From the NCBI GenBank assembly GCA_022432975.1, contig CM039502.1, positions 77,403,719-77,467,718 on the forward strand: a stretch of 64,000 bases of DNA, read 5' to 3'. Source of the DNA: Begonia masoniana. Lineage: Eukaryota; Streptophyta; Magnoliopsida; Cucurbitales; Begoniaceae. The stretch's first letter is position 1, and each line of letters begins with the position of its first letter. The notes beneath the pieces were generated by a model. That model made no database searches and was not told where the DNA came from. It saw only the letters and a program-made list of their open reading frames with translations. Shown in pieces: positions 11,094 to 21,168 of the stretch. Made by a program: the position numbers and the translations under genes.

Positions 11094-12074
11094 TGTTAAT
11101 GTCGATATGTTGGCAAATGTTTTTGGAAAATATGGTTTTGGAAATTCACATATTACCTATTGTGTTTTCTCTGGAGGAATATTTTTGCCAATTAAATACT
11201 CATGTCAATCAAGTCTATATTTCTGGAGTGTTCGGATTGGGTTTGCTTGGTTGATTTGTTTCTTTCTAAAAATACTACATTCGATGTCACTCACACGAAA
11301 CAGGAAAGTTTAGTTTCCTTCATTGGTTCACTTATGTTTTTAAATATGGTATTCTGAATATCTTTTGCTGGGAGAATATGGCATACAATATTTGAACGAT
11401 ACTTTCTATTTGGTTGGGCGCTGAATGAATAATAATATGGGAGTTTTTATTATTCGCTTCTTCTTCTTTTTTTTGGACGACGACTCAACTTCTGGATCTG
11501 AGAGAAGACGTGATATGCACTCTGTATTGTGAGCAGACTTTATTATCTTTAGAGTGTGTTTGTGTTTTGTAACTGAGACAACGATCAGTGTCACTGACGG
11601 TGTCCCAGGTGCAATTCTATTTCTTTCATTGAAACTCAGTCTCGGGAGGAGACTGCCTGGAACTCGGGAGGAGTTCTGATCGTGGGTAAGGGGATCTTGT
11701 CATACACGGATTCCGGGAGGAATTATCAACGACAAGGGGAGTTTGTCATCTTTAGATTCCGGGAGGAATTGATCTTAAGTCGAGGGGAGCTCGCAAAAAC
11801 AGGTTCATTAGGAAGTTAACTAGAGGCGGCGACAAGTATAAGAGGGAGTCTTTAATTGTATAAGTCTGATTGTCTTGTAACTTCATAAACTAGTGAAATG
11901 TTTGTAATTTTTGGCGTGGCCCCGCAGATGTAGGCTGGTTGCTGAACTGCGTTAACAATTTCATGTCTCGTTACTTTTATGATTTTTATATTTGCTTATT
12001 AGTTCAACAATCAGTAGTGTTCCACTTCGTGTTCCACGTATACTAGGACATCTAGTAACTAACCTTGATCCTTC
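11094..12074 (+). repeat. 3' LTR of copia element 1
   Basis: The LTR starts TGTTAATGTCGATATG and runs to CCTTC, after which kinase sequence (GGAGATGCTCTCC) resumes. It is nearly identical to the 5' LTR parts at 743-1693 and 3790-3819. The expected terminal A of the CA end is not present at the junction. Confidence 0.9.
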
Positions 12075-13058
12075 GGAGATGCTCTCCGTTACAATAGTCA
12101 AAACTGGAAGGAGAACAGTTGACGAGGTAAAATTGGCTGTTGGAGGAGGAAGAAGAAGACTTCAATTGAGTATTTTAATTAGCAGCTTAGCAATTTTAGC
12201 AGTTTCAGTCGCCGTTTTTACAGCCACTGGATTTCTTTTTCGAAGACGCCTCTTTTGGAAACAGGTGAAGATTTCAGATAATGAAGAGGAAGGTTTTGAG
12301 GAAGATGTCACTCTGAGGTCTTACAGTTACAGTGAGCTCGAAGCGGCCTCCAATGGCTTCCGTGACGATGTGGGTAGAGGAGCTTTCGGAACAGTATTCA
12401 GAGGGGAGATAGTTGTCTCAAATAGCAGCAGAAAAACAGTGGCTATCAAGAGATTGGGGAAAGTAGTTATGGCGGAAAACGAAAGAGATTTCCGAAACGA
12501 AATGAAAACGATTGGAAAAACCCACCACAAAAACCTGGTAAAGTTATTGGGTTTCTGTAACGACGGTACGAACAGACTTTTAGTATACGAATTCATGAGC
12601 AACGGATCACTGGCGGATTTCCTCTTCACTGGTGAAAGAAAACCTGATTGGGAAGAAAAAATTCGAACCGCCATTGATATAGCTCGAGGAATTCTGTATT
12701 TACACGAAGAATGCGATACCCAGATAATCCACTGCGACATTAAACCAGAAAACATTCTAATGGAATAGAACAAACGCGCAAAGCTCGCAGACTTCGGATT
12801 AGCGAAGCTCTTAAACTCCAACCAAACAAGAACATACACAGGAGTCCGAGGAACTCGAGGGTACGTCGCGCCAGAATGGCATAGGAACTTACCTATTACA
12901 GTGAAAGCAGATGTTCACAGCTTCGGAGTAATGTTAATGGAGATAATTTGTTGCAGAAAGAAATTGGATACGAATCTTCCCCCAGAAGACATAGTTCTGG
13001 AAAACCTGGTTTTTGACTGTTTTGCGGACAATCAGCTGGAGAAGCTGGTGAGGGGACA
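12075..13058 (+). pseudogene. G-type lectin receptor kinase copy 1, 3' segment (TM and most of kinase)
   Basis: The gene resumes at EMLSVTIVKTGRR and contains the transmembrane helix (LSILISSLAILAVSVAVF), basic stop-transfer residues, the glycine loop GRGAFGTVF, VAIKRLGK, and HCDIKPENILM. A TAG follows at 12766-12768 where copy 3 has a Glu codon. Sequence downstream still reads [20 protein letters not shown] and further kinase subdomains in the same frame. Homology ends at 13058, so the last 60-80 residues are missing. An open frame of 258 codons (11992-12768) begins inside the LTR and reads through the TM helix into the kinase N-lobe. That could be expressed from the LTR, but it ends before DFG and cannot be an active kinase. 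Confidence 0.93.
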
Positions 13059-13074
13059 ATCCACTGCGACATTA

Positions 13075-13581
13075 TATTAATTATATTTTAATTCAAAATT
13101 TTCAGATAAGAAATAAAAAGTCGAACATATTAATGAATTAATAAATTATATCATACAATTAAATTCCACTATTTTTAAAATCAGAATTGTTAAAATAAAA
13201 TCATAAATCAGAGCTCTTTTATATGTGTAGGTAGATTATAATTATTTTATTAATGAATTAACAATCCACTCAAATTCAAGGATTGCCAATCGATCTCTTC
13301 TGTGATTAAGAAATTGCTCTAACAAAATCTAATTTTAATTTCGGTAGTCAAATTTTGATAGGTTCGTACCGAAAGGCTTGTAATACCAGAAAATTGATAA
13401 AATAAAATAATATTTTTTTCGAATAATGATTCATTTAGCCCGTCATGAGAAGACTAGGACGTCACAGTGTAAAGGTCCAGTCCATACTAGTATAAGTGCA
13501 CAATCTTATATCGTTTGATAAAGTTAAAAATGTATGATTTATAAATAAAATTTCACTCCTTATCTAGTATATTACGTTTTG
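13075..13581 (+). other. 3' flank of kinase copy 1, paralogous to the flank of copy 3
   Basis: This stretch has no gene. From about 13255 (ATGAATTAACAATCCACTC) it matches the reverse complement of roughly 43975-44370, downstream of the intact kinase. A shared example is GAAATTGCTCTAACAAAATC. About 140 bp at 13105-13250 has no counterpart beside copy 3. The shared flank shows that the two genes arose from one duplicated segment. Confidence 0.75.
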
Positions 13582-15324
13582 TAAGAGTGATAATGGTTCG
13601 ATTCAATTCGGTTTTAAGAGAAATTAGAACTGGACTAATATATTTTGGTTTTCAATTTTTAAAACCAATACCTATAAAATATTTTTTAGGATCGCACCAG
13701 AAATTCAGTTATGGTGCTGGTCTGGTTCTGATTTTTTTCAATATGAAATAATTTTTTTAATAAAAAAAATTAAAATTCAAAATAAAGAAATAAATCATTA
13801 ACCTAATATTCTTAAATCTAAAGCAGTCAATATAAATCAGAAAAAGCAACAAATTTTCAAGTTCCAAATGATTATCATCATAAATCACTAAAAATAAAGG
13901 AAACGAGTATTTTAAAATAACCACATAAGGTGGTGTATTTGTATGCTCGGGACATACTTACAGGAAATCAAGTCAAATAAAACAGGACCGTGCAGTTACT
14001 CTTCCACAAAGAGTCGAAACTAAAGGCACAACTCCTTTCAAATGTTTTGATTCTGGTGGGAGTAAACTTTTACAACTAGAGAAGAGACATATTATACCAA
14101 TTCGACTTCCAATTGTCATGTTAACAAGAAATAATAAAGCTGAAGTAGGAAAAATTCTATGTTCATTGCATGTCAAAAATAAAATTTGAAATTATTTTTT
14201 ATATAACAACTTGACAGCATATAAGCAACGTAATATAGCTATTTAAAGTTTTTCCAATCAAAACACAATAACATCTCCTAAAACAAAGTGTATAACAAAC
14301 GCCAAAATTGTTAACCGAATGGATTCGAAGTTGGATACTATCAATATTCATTGTGTGTCTTGACAAGCTAAGAAAATTATCTATAATTTCAAACCCTCTC
14401 ATGTACTCTTTCAATCACTTAACAATAGTCTCAAAGATGACATTTCCAACTAAAATGAAACCCCTTTGATGGGTTCTCAAATCACAAAATTAGAAACTTG
14501 ATAAGTTTTCTCAGAATCAAACTATGCTTCCAAAATATCCTCATCCGAATTCAAAAATCATATTTATAAAAGACCTACCTTCAGGAAAGTCATCCTCAGA
14601 ATTAAATTCATCGATCTCGTCGTCATCCAAATAACACGGTGTAACCCCTTCTCGCTTATTAGCTGATGAAGAACTCGCACGTGACCCGCGCTTAAGACGC
14701 TTGAGAACCCTAGGAGAATCAACTCCAATTTCAGCAGTCAAATTGTCAATTTGTGGACTCGCAACAGCTTCGACATCAGCTGAGTGACAATACAGAAACA
14801 TTAAACAAAGAATCATGAGCTCCGTTAGGAATATGGTGATGGAGCACAGAAGGTAAGTGCAAATCGAGCAACGAGAGTGAGACTGTGCAGTGTGCAGATG
14901 AGCAACGAGAGTGAGACTGTGCAGTGTGCAGATGAGCAGATCGCGCAAGCCGAGCAGCGAGAGGCGAGAGTGAGACTGTGCAATGTGCAGATGAGCAGTT
15001 CGAGCAAGCAACGAGAGTGAGACTGTGCAGTGTGCAGATGAGCAGATCGGGCAAGTCGAGCAGCGAGAGGCGAGAGGCGAGAGGCGAGAGAGAAGAGAAA
15101 CGAGTGACGATAGATTAAAGAACATGGTTAGTAAATTAGGGGTAAATGGTCTGTTCGATTTTAGTGGTTATGTGTCGTTCAACTCAAAAACCCAACCGAA
15201 AACTTAGATTCTGATAAGTAAAAACTAAATTTCATTTCTTTTACGTGCAAAACCAACTAGAACCCAACTAAATATGTCGGTTCTGGTCCGATTCTTTGGT
15301 CTGGGTCAGTTTTGCTCATCTCTA
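13582..15324. mobile_element. Non-autonomous hAT-like DNA transposon
   Basis: This 1.74-kb insertion is absent from the paralogous flank of copy 3, where the target reads GCGTTTTG (43974-43981, minus strand). The sequences at its two borders, ACGTTTTG (13574-13581) and ATGATTTG (15325-15332), look like an aged 8-bp target duplication (6 of 8 bases agree). The ends are imperfect inverted repeats: TAAGAGTGATAATGG on the left, TAGAGATGAGCAAAAC on the right. Subterminal GGTTCGATTC and GGTTCTGGTCC motifs are of the kind seen in plant hAT elements. I recognise no transposase. A minus-strand frame at 14541-15125 ends in a Ser-rich then acidic stretch (KRLKRGSRASSSSANKREG, YLDDDEIDEF) of unknown origin. 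Confidence 0.62.
14858..15090. repeat. Tandem repeats inside the hAT-like element
   Basis: The core GAGAGTGAGACTGTGCAGTG followed by TGCAGATGAGCA recurs four times (about 14871, 14905, 14968, 15010). Spacing is about 34 bp for the short unit, and longer where CGAGCAGCGAGAGGCGAG is inserted. The array ends in a run of GAGGCGA units near 15065-15090. Long frames across this block on the minus strand are products of the repeat. Confidence 0.75.
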
Positions 15325-15575
15325 ATGATTTGAGCTTACAAAAATAAATTTGTACGATCTCCGATCCAAACAGATAGTTATGTATCGGGAAAACTAGTGG
15401 ACGTTACATTTATTCTCTAATCATACTTGTTTACATAACAAATAATTATTAGTGTAATTAACATTTAATTAATATAATAAGTTATAAATAATTAATTAAT
15501 TATATTTATTGTACTAATTATTATTTGACACTTCTCCAAACATGTTTAAAAATATAATAACAGAGTAAACATAGC
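15325..15575 (+). other. Paralogous flank containing the empty site of the Mutator-like element
   Basis: This stretch is the continuation of the flank shared with copy 3. It corresponds, in reverse complement, to 43834-43965 followed by 42600-42760. TATAATAAG at 15473-15481 is the unoccupied target, where the other copy carries a 1.06-kb Mutator-like insertion. No gene is seen. Confidence 0.75.
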
Positions 15576-15800
15576 ATTTGTAGCCCATAGATTATAGACT
15601 AGAGGTCCTGGGTTCGAGTGCTGAGAAAGACAAAAACTTCATTTTTAGGGAGGAGAACGTCGTGAGGAATGGTGTCACTTGGCCACTTAGGGGACTTGCT
15701 CTAGTGTGAGTGTCACGTGGTCGAGGTTAAAACCGGAAGATGACGTGCTGTGAGAGCACTCCGAGGGTTGTTATAGTATTTCTTTACTAGTTTTGATAAC
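15576..15800 (+). repeat. Possible tRNA-derived SINE fragment
   Basis: ATTATAGACTAGAGGTCCTG followed by GGTTCGAGTGCTGAG resembles the B-box side of plant tRNA-derived SINEs. The B box is imperfect (the last consensus C is G), the A box is not convincing, and no target duplication was found. Confidence 0.3.
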
Positions 15801-17220
15801 TCGTTGCACGTAAACTCTTGTATGTAATTTGATTTATCAATGGTCAACTTCGTTCACATGCTCGTAATTTTTTACTTGTTAGGATTTTTTTACGTAAATT
15901 TCTTCTTGTTTTTACGTATTAAAACATGAAATTCAAATTGATCACGTTGTTAGAAAATTGAAAAGAAAAATGGACGGTAGGGGTGGCGGGTCCTCCAACC
16001 ACGCTCTTAATTCAAACGTGACTGACTTTGTGGAACAGCTCTACCAAATTTGTGGACTAATTACAGTTTATTATTAGTATTATTATTATTTTAGGTCCTT
16101 TTTGCCTCGTTTTTCTTTTTCAGACGTTCTTAATATGTGTCAATTTTTAGTTTTTAGTGCATAAATGGCGTGATTAAATTAAATTCAGTACATGAGTTTT
16201 CTCCTAATTTTAGGTACTGCTTTTGAATTTTGTCGCTGGATTACGAAAAATATTATTATTTTTAAAAGAAATTGGTTAGCTAGCTTAGCCCAGTCAAAAT
16301 GATTAATTATAATTTGTGAGGTAAATTCTAAAATTACTGCATAACTATAATGGTTCTGACAACTCAATTATTAAATTATTTTAATTAGCAATATGGTCTA
16401 AGAACTAATGCTCAACCATTTGCTCTCTTTTTGAATTGGCAATTTCTAAATCTGGTCGCATACTCTCATTTTCTTTTGAATTTTTAGATTTTTTGTCTTT
16501 TTGATTCAATAAAAAATTTAAATTTATTAATTTAAGAGTTGTTTTCTCACAGCTCTATAAATTGGTGTGGAGCAAAACTCGCAACTATAGAACTTACTTT
16601 GTTTCATAGTAAGGGTGAAAGCCCGCTCAATTAAAGTTCTTGTCGTCCATTGAGTAATTATAAGGAAGAGAGAGAGAACCAATCGGACGATGACACGAGT
16701 TGTCACATATTTCTTAAAGGTTTTTTTAACAACAAAGTCATTCTGGTGAGGGAGTCGAGTTCATGGGCCATCTTGTTAACGAAAATAGTTTAAGAGTTTA
16801 ATTGTGAAGACTCCTATATTTAAGGAGTTATTTTGGATTTCATTCTAATTGACTAAATTTTTTTTTCTAATAATGTTAGTTTTTTTTTTTTTTAAATTTT
16901 ACACTATATTTTACCTAATGACGTGTGGCTCGTTACGCTATACACTGAGCGTCATGTCACAAGATAAAAATTAGAGTACAAAATTTAGATGATAAATTCG
17001 CATTATTCTTTTTTTCGCTTTTAAGTTCACGAAAGAAAGATAAAGTAAGAAAATGTTAAATGTATTTTACTAAATATGTAAACAAATTTCAGGAAACATT
17101 TTTCAGAATTAGGCTGATAAAATTATTAAATAATCTGGTGATAATCCTCGTTCAAAACAATTAGGCCAAGGTTTGGACAAGAAAGAGTTAACTAACTAGA
17201 AAGGGTAAAGGGCAGACACA
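15801..17220. other. AT-rich intergenic DNA upstream of the extensin gene
   Basis: No coding region or recognisable element was found. The last few hundred bases should contain the extensin promoter. No motif other than the TATA box can be assigned with confidence. Confidence 0.6.
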
Positions 17221-17225
17221 AAAGC

Positions 17226-17234
17226 TATAAATAG
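17226..17234 (+). promoter_or_regulatory. TATA box of the extensin gene
   Basis: TATAAATAG lies 73 bp upstream of the extensin ATG, leaving room for a 5' UTR of about 40 bases. It is the only good TATA box near this start. Confidence 0.75.
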
Positions 17235-17298
17235 AGGAGAAATGGGTGATTAAAGGGCACAGCCAGAACCCCAAAAGCAATACAGAGGAGGGTAGAAG

Positions 17299-17895
17299 AT
17301 GGGGTCGTCCTCGTACATGGCCTTTCTCACTCTCACGTTTTCGGTTGCATTTCTCTCCTTTGCCTTCCCAACTCTAACAATGGCTGATTATGACCACTCT
17401 TTCCCTCCGCCTCCTAAGAAGCAATATGACTACCAATCTCCGCCACCACCCTCGCCCAAGGTGTACGAGTACAAGTCTCCTCCACCGCCTTCACCGCCAC
17501 CACCTAAGAAAGAATACGAGTACAAGTCTCCTCCACCGCCTTCACCCCCACCACCCAAAAAAGAATATGAGTACAAGTCACCCCCACCGCCCTCACCCCC
17601 ACCACCCAAGAAAGAATACCAATACAAGTCTCCTCCACCACCTTCACCGCCGCCACCCAAGAAAGAATACAAGTCACCTCCACCACCTAAGAAGGAATAT
17701 GAGTACAAGTCACCTCCACCACCCAAGAAAGAATACGAATATAAGTCACCTCTGTCACCGTCACCGCCACCACCAAAGAAAGAATACGAGCATAAGTCTC
17801 CACCTCCGCCCAAAACAGAATATGAACATAAATCCCCACCTCCACCACCACCACCTAAGTATTATTACAGGTCTCCTCCTCCTCCTCACTACTGA
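17299..17895 (+). CDS. Extensin (Ser-Hyp4 / Tyr-X-Tyr type), 198 aa
   Basis: This is a structural cell-wall glycoprotein. It starts with a signal peptide (MGSSSYMAFLTLTFSVAFLS..., cleavage probably near TMA-DYD, residue 28-29). Almost all the rest is SPPPP and SPPPPSPPPP blocks separated by KKEYEYK. In extensins the prolines become hydroxyproline and are arabinosylated, while Tyr-X-Tyr motifs form the intramolecular isodityrosine cross-links; here these are YDYQ, YEYK, YQYK, and a C-terminal KYYYRSPPPPHY. Lysines give the usual positive charge. The ATG is the first after the TATA box and is directly followed by the signal peptide. The sequence looks intact, with no close TE insertion. Repeat copy number may vary between alleles. 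Confidence 0.95.
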   Translation: MGSSSYMAFLTLTFSVAFLSFAFPTLTMADYDHSFPPPPKKQYDYQSPPPPSPKVYEYKSPPPPSPPPPKKEYEYKSPPPPSPPPPKKEYEYKSPPPPSPPPPKKEYQYKSPPPPSPPPPKKEYKSPPPPKKEYEYKSPPPPKKEYEYKSPLSPSPPPPKKEYEHKSPPPPKTEYEHKSPPPPPPPKYYYRSPPPPHY

Positions 17896-17914
17896 GAGGA
17901 CAAGGCTCTATGAA

Positions 17915-18025
17915 GTAAGTTAAATTCACACCTTCATACTTTGACTAATTTTGAAACTCCCACACAACAAAGTAAGTAAATAATATTTTGAGATGATGAT
18001 AAACGATATTTATACGTTGTTGCAG
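17915..18025 (+). other. Intron in the 3' UTR of the extensin gene
   Basis: A donor GAA|GTAAGT lies 20 bp after the stop codon, and an acceptor TTGTTGCAG|GAAG follows 111 bp later in a T-rich context. Introns in the 3' UTR are known in several plant extensin genes. The prediction rests on splice consensus only. Confidence 0.65.
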
Positions 18026-18160
18026 GAAGAAGAGTACGAGAATGACAGAATAAGAGACAGTTTAGAGACATATCTCTTCAAGTTAGCTGCAGCTAGAGCT
18101 ACAATGAACTGTCGAAAAACCATTTGAATTTTAGTGTGTGCTGTTCGTAATTTTCTATAA

Positions 18161-18166
18161 AATAAA
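18161..18166 (+). terminator. Polyadenylation signal of the extensin gene
   Basis: AATAAA lies about 265 bp after the stop codon, followed by a T-rich stretch (TATTTTTTCTG). It is the first full AATAAA downstream of the 3' UTR intron. Confidence 0.6.
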
Positions 18167-18169
18167 ACT

Positions 18170-19017
18170 ATTTTTTCTGCTAAAAAGAAACCAGTCTCTC
18201 TAATCTATCTTCCATTTTTAACCTGATCAACGTTAAATCTAATTATGCTTTATTACTAAGAACTAACAAGTCATCTACATGCCTTTTTAGTAATAAAAAA
18301 TAGTAGAAAATGAAAAATTAAATCTAATGCAATATCAGTTTGTTTCATAAATTTCTCACTGCCGCCGGAAACTTTGATAAATCAAACAGCTAAAACCAAT
18401 TTTTCGTACACTTTTTCTGGTAGATTTTATAATTTTTAATTATGAGATGAAAGTTTTTCTCAGTCGACGTAGTTAAATTTGTCAACGTCCAGTCTAACAC
18501 TCCCGATCCAATCACAACCGTTACAATATGGGATCTGGCAGACAGCCATGTCCCTTCGACATTAACCACGAAATTAAAAAAAAAAGCTGCAAATTACAGT
18601 GAAAACGCAGGCGAAAATTAGTTTTCCGAGAGTGGATAACCGGTTCTCTTAATCCGGCCATCGTGATCCAAGATTTTTTGCGACATCGCTGTCGTCAAAG
18701 GCTTCATGATTTTGCTCTACAAACATAGTCTCGATCATCTCATTTTTTGAGGTGTCCGGAAATGATACGGAGGGGGGAGTGAAGGTATTTTAATATAAAA
18801 GTAATTTTTTATGTGAGTGCCATGCATTTAACATGGTACAGTACATCCATTTGGCCCCGACTTTACATTTAGAGCGTAAGAGGTAAAAAAAATTGACTTT
18901 TATGGTAAATATATTATAATTAAGTAATAGAAACGAGGAAAACAAGTTCAAAGTCAATTGCAATGCTAATTTGATCATCTAATTCTACACTCAAATTTTA
19001 TTTCATAATGCGATGCT
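18170..19017. other. Intergenic DNA
   Basis: AT-rich sequence with short open frames only and no similarity that I recognise. Nothing is annotated here. Confidence 0.6.
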
Positions 19018-20721
19018 CATTTGTCACGATCCAGAGACGGGCCCAACAGAATGTCGGGTCCAGCGACTCGATGTTCGGAGAGGACCTGATCACCAAATCC
19101 AAAATTTAGTTCGCAACGGAATACTTGAACATTAAATAAAACGTTAAGATTTGCACAGTGTCTACCAATATAATAATACAATAAAAGAAATACAGAAAGA
19201 TATAAATAAAGGTATTCCAAAATCTCAAATACTCACTGTTATTGTTCTTTCTTGGAAAGGGAGGGGGTCATTTGGGGTGAGAGATCAACTTAATAGAACT
19301 ATTATACTAAATGTATGCAAAACTTCGTTTGCCTTTTCTTCCAAAACATGACGAAGAAATAAAATCATTTTCAAAACACATGAAAAATTATTTTCACCAT
19401 TTAAAAAAAAAAACAAGCTCCTTGAGCCACCATGCAATCTATTAAAATATCGTATACATAGACGACTATACTAAAATACGTTATTATCGTACTTATCATA
19501 TAAAAATCATCTCAGTAAAAAAGAAGGGTCCCTCAAGGACCCCTCCGGCACATAAACATTTAAAGGTAGTGATCGAAATCCATCAACACTTCATAAGCGA
19601 GAAAGAAGAAACAGACAACGTGCGATATGAAGATCCAACCTCATTACTTGGGGAGTTGTAAGAATGGTCATCTACGAAGCAACTCGTATAAACGATAATC
19701 AACAAATAATACTCTGATCAAGTTTAAGAATTCGAAACCCAAGGAGTGCGTCATCACCGCCTTATTACTCATTAGTCATTTGTAACATGCAAGCAAAACA
19801 ACATTCACGAAATAGAAGGTGTACTAAGATGTCCTCTAGATACTTTGATACCAAGACTGTCCAAAGTATCACGAGGATATCATCCTAACAAATAAATATC
19901 ACAACAATATAAATATCATGCATTAATGATAAATATGTAAATTGTACAGACATACAAGAAAAAATACTAACGGGCTGACGATCAGGCATTGTTAGGTTTT
20001 CTATAGGTGATAACTCACAAAAATAAGGTTTTAGAAAACAATTATGCATATGGAGTGTAAATAATGTAAAACATCTATCTTTCCACCGAGCATTCTTTCT
20101 TCCAACTGGAATTGCAACCTCAACAACTAGCTCAAAATTCTCTAAGTCGTCTAAGTCTAAAACAAAATCAACATTATGATTAGCTCACTCAACTATAAGG
20201 GAAGACACAAATATGGGTCCTAAACGGAAACTATGAACTCAATCTATAACTCAATCCTTTAATTAAAAATCGTGCGGTTAACACTTAGAACACTCGAGTT
20301 TGGACGCAGTCGATGCTTCATCCTAGTGTTGTGCAAAAAAGTACACTACGCAAGTATACGTATCGCAATCAAGTAGTAATAAAGTTATCAATCTCATGAT
20401 AACAAAATGTATCCAAAATCTAAATTAATTGTGGGTGAGGAAAATCGATTCAAAGCCATATGTCTCTTATTTGATTCTTAATTCCAGTTTATTATTATTT
20501 TAGTCTTATTTTAATTATTCAAAATATTGGGGTCATCTGCAATGGAATTGAGGACAATTTCTTTTCTACAAAGGCTGTAGGAAATGCTATGACATTAAAT
20601 TAAATGACTTAGAAACTCTTATTTGAATCAATGTTTGAAAATAGTTACTTGATTAATTCTTTTCATATTATCTTTCAAACTTATGAAAAGTGAATATTAT
20701 TTGAAATTTCAATTAAGCATC
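19018..20721. other. Unclassified, probably decayed LTR-retrotransposon DNA
   Basis: At 19021 TGTCACGATCCAGAGACGGG resembles the start of the large LTRs A-C (TGTAACG / TGTGACG). No matching end or target duplication was found. Around 20338 ACTACGCAAGTATACGTATC and a following AGTAGTAATAAAG resemble sequence often found 3' of pol in Ty3/gypsy elements. No domain is readable. Confidence 0.35.
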
Positions 20722-21163
20722 TGTAGCAACCGGTAATTATCAGCCTTGATTTTTAATAGTATCATTTTGTGACTGTTATTTTTTATAGAATTAAGTAAAT
20801 TTGATTGGTTGTTTAAATAGGTTAAAGTTGGTTAGTCAAGGGCATAAGTGTAATTGTGGAGCAATAGTTATAAATGAAGGGTTTAATGAAGGTTTAGCCA
20901 CCACTGTTTCTCATTTCCTCATTCGGCATTCAAGCTCAGTGGTTCCTCGAGGCGACTTCCTCTTCGATTCTTCTCCGATTTAGGTGAGCCAACCCTTGAA
21001 GTAGCTTACAACCATGAATCTCTCAAGAAACTAGGTAAGTGAAGTATGTGTGTGCCTTCGAGCCGACATCACAAAACAGTAGGTTTATGCATGTTTGAAT
21101 GTTTTCAGTATGTCATGCATCATGTTTTATTGAATGAGAACGAAAATGAATTTACATGTAATG
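20722..21163 (-). mobile_element. Truncated LTR fragment of the LTR-A group, minus strand
   Basis: Read on the minus strand, the segment ends ACCGGTTGCTACA, like the end of solo LTR A (ACCGGGTGCTACA). It also contains CATGATGCATGACATAC and CTACTGTTTTGTGATGT, which match LTR A around 3167-3230. The other half is lost where it joins copia element 3. Confidence 0.7.
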
Positions 21164-21168
21164 GCTCT

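Larger units (their letters stand above)
743..12074 (+). mobile_element. Sirevirus-like Ty1/copia retrotransposon, element 1 (complete layout, nested insertion)
   Basis: The element runs LTR, primer binding site, gag, pol, an extra 3' ORF, polypurine tract and LTR. The Ty1/copia order is clear because integrase precedes reverse transcriptase. The gag has a long coiled coil and two zinc knuckles, and an extra ORF follows pol, which is the layout of the Sirevirus (SIRE) genus. The LTRs are about 0.98 kb once the solo LTR nested in the 5' copy is removed. Pol is fully open, but gag has an in-frame stop, a double stop and a frameshift, so the element is probably not autonomous now. It sits between codons of kinase copy 1. 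Compared with copy 3, about 4-5 bp are missing at the junction and no target duplication is visible. Confidence 0.93.

Noticed and set aside
743..12079. Target duplication for copia element 1
   Set aside because: The flanks (GGAAATAAGC and GGAGATGCTC) share no 5-bp repeat. Against the intact gene a few bases are missing at the junction, so the duplication was lost or never formed.
14541..15125. 194-codon minus-strand frame in the hAT-like element
   Set aside because: Half is produced by the tandem repeat (Ser/Leu/Cys-rich), and the rest shows no transposase motif that I can name. It is described but not called a gene.
15576..15650. A tRNA gene suggested by a B-box-like GGTTCGAGTGC
   Set aside because: No cloverleaf could be drawn and the B box is imperfect; at most a SINE fragment.
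17390..17923. Alternative frames across the extensin gene on both strands
   Set aside because: Shadows of the Pro-rich coding repeat; only the frame at 17299 has a signal peptide and extensin motifs.
19018..19220. A fourth complete solo LTR starting TGTCACGATCC
   Set aside because: No matching end or 5-bp duplication was found downstream, so only a possible fragment is noted.
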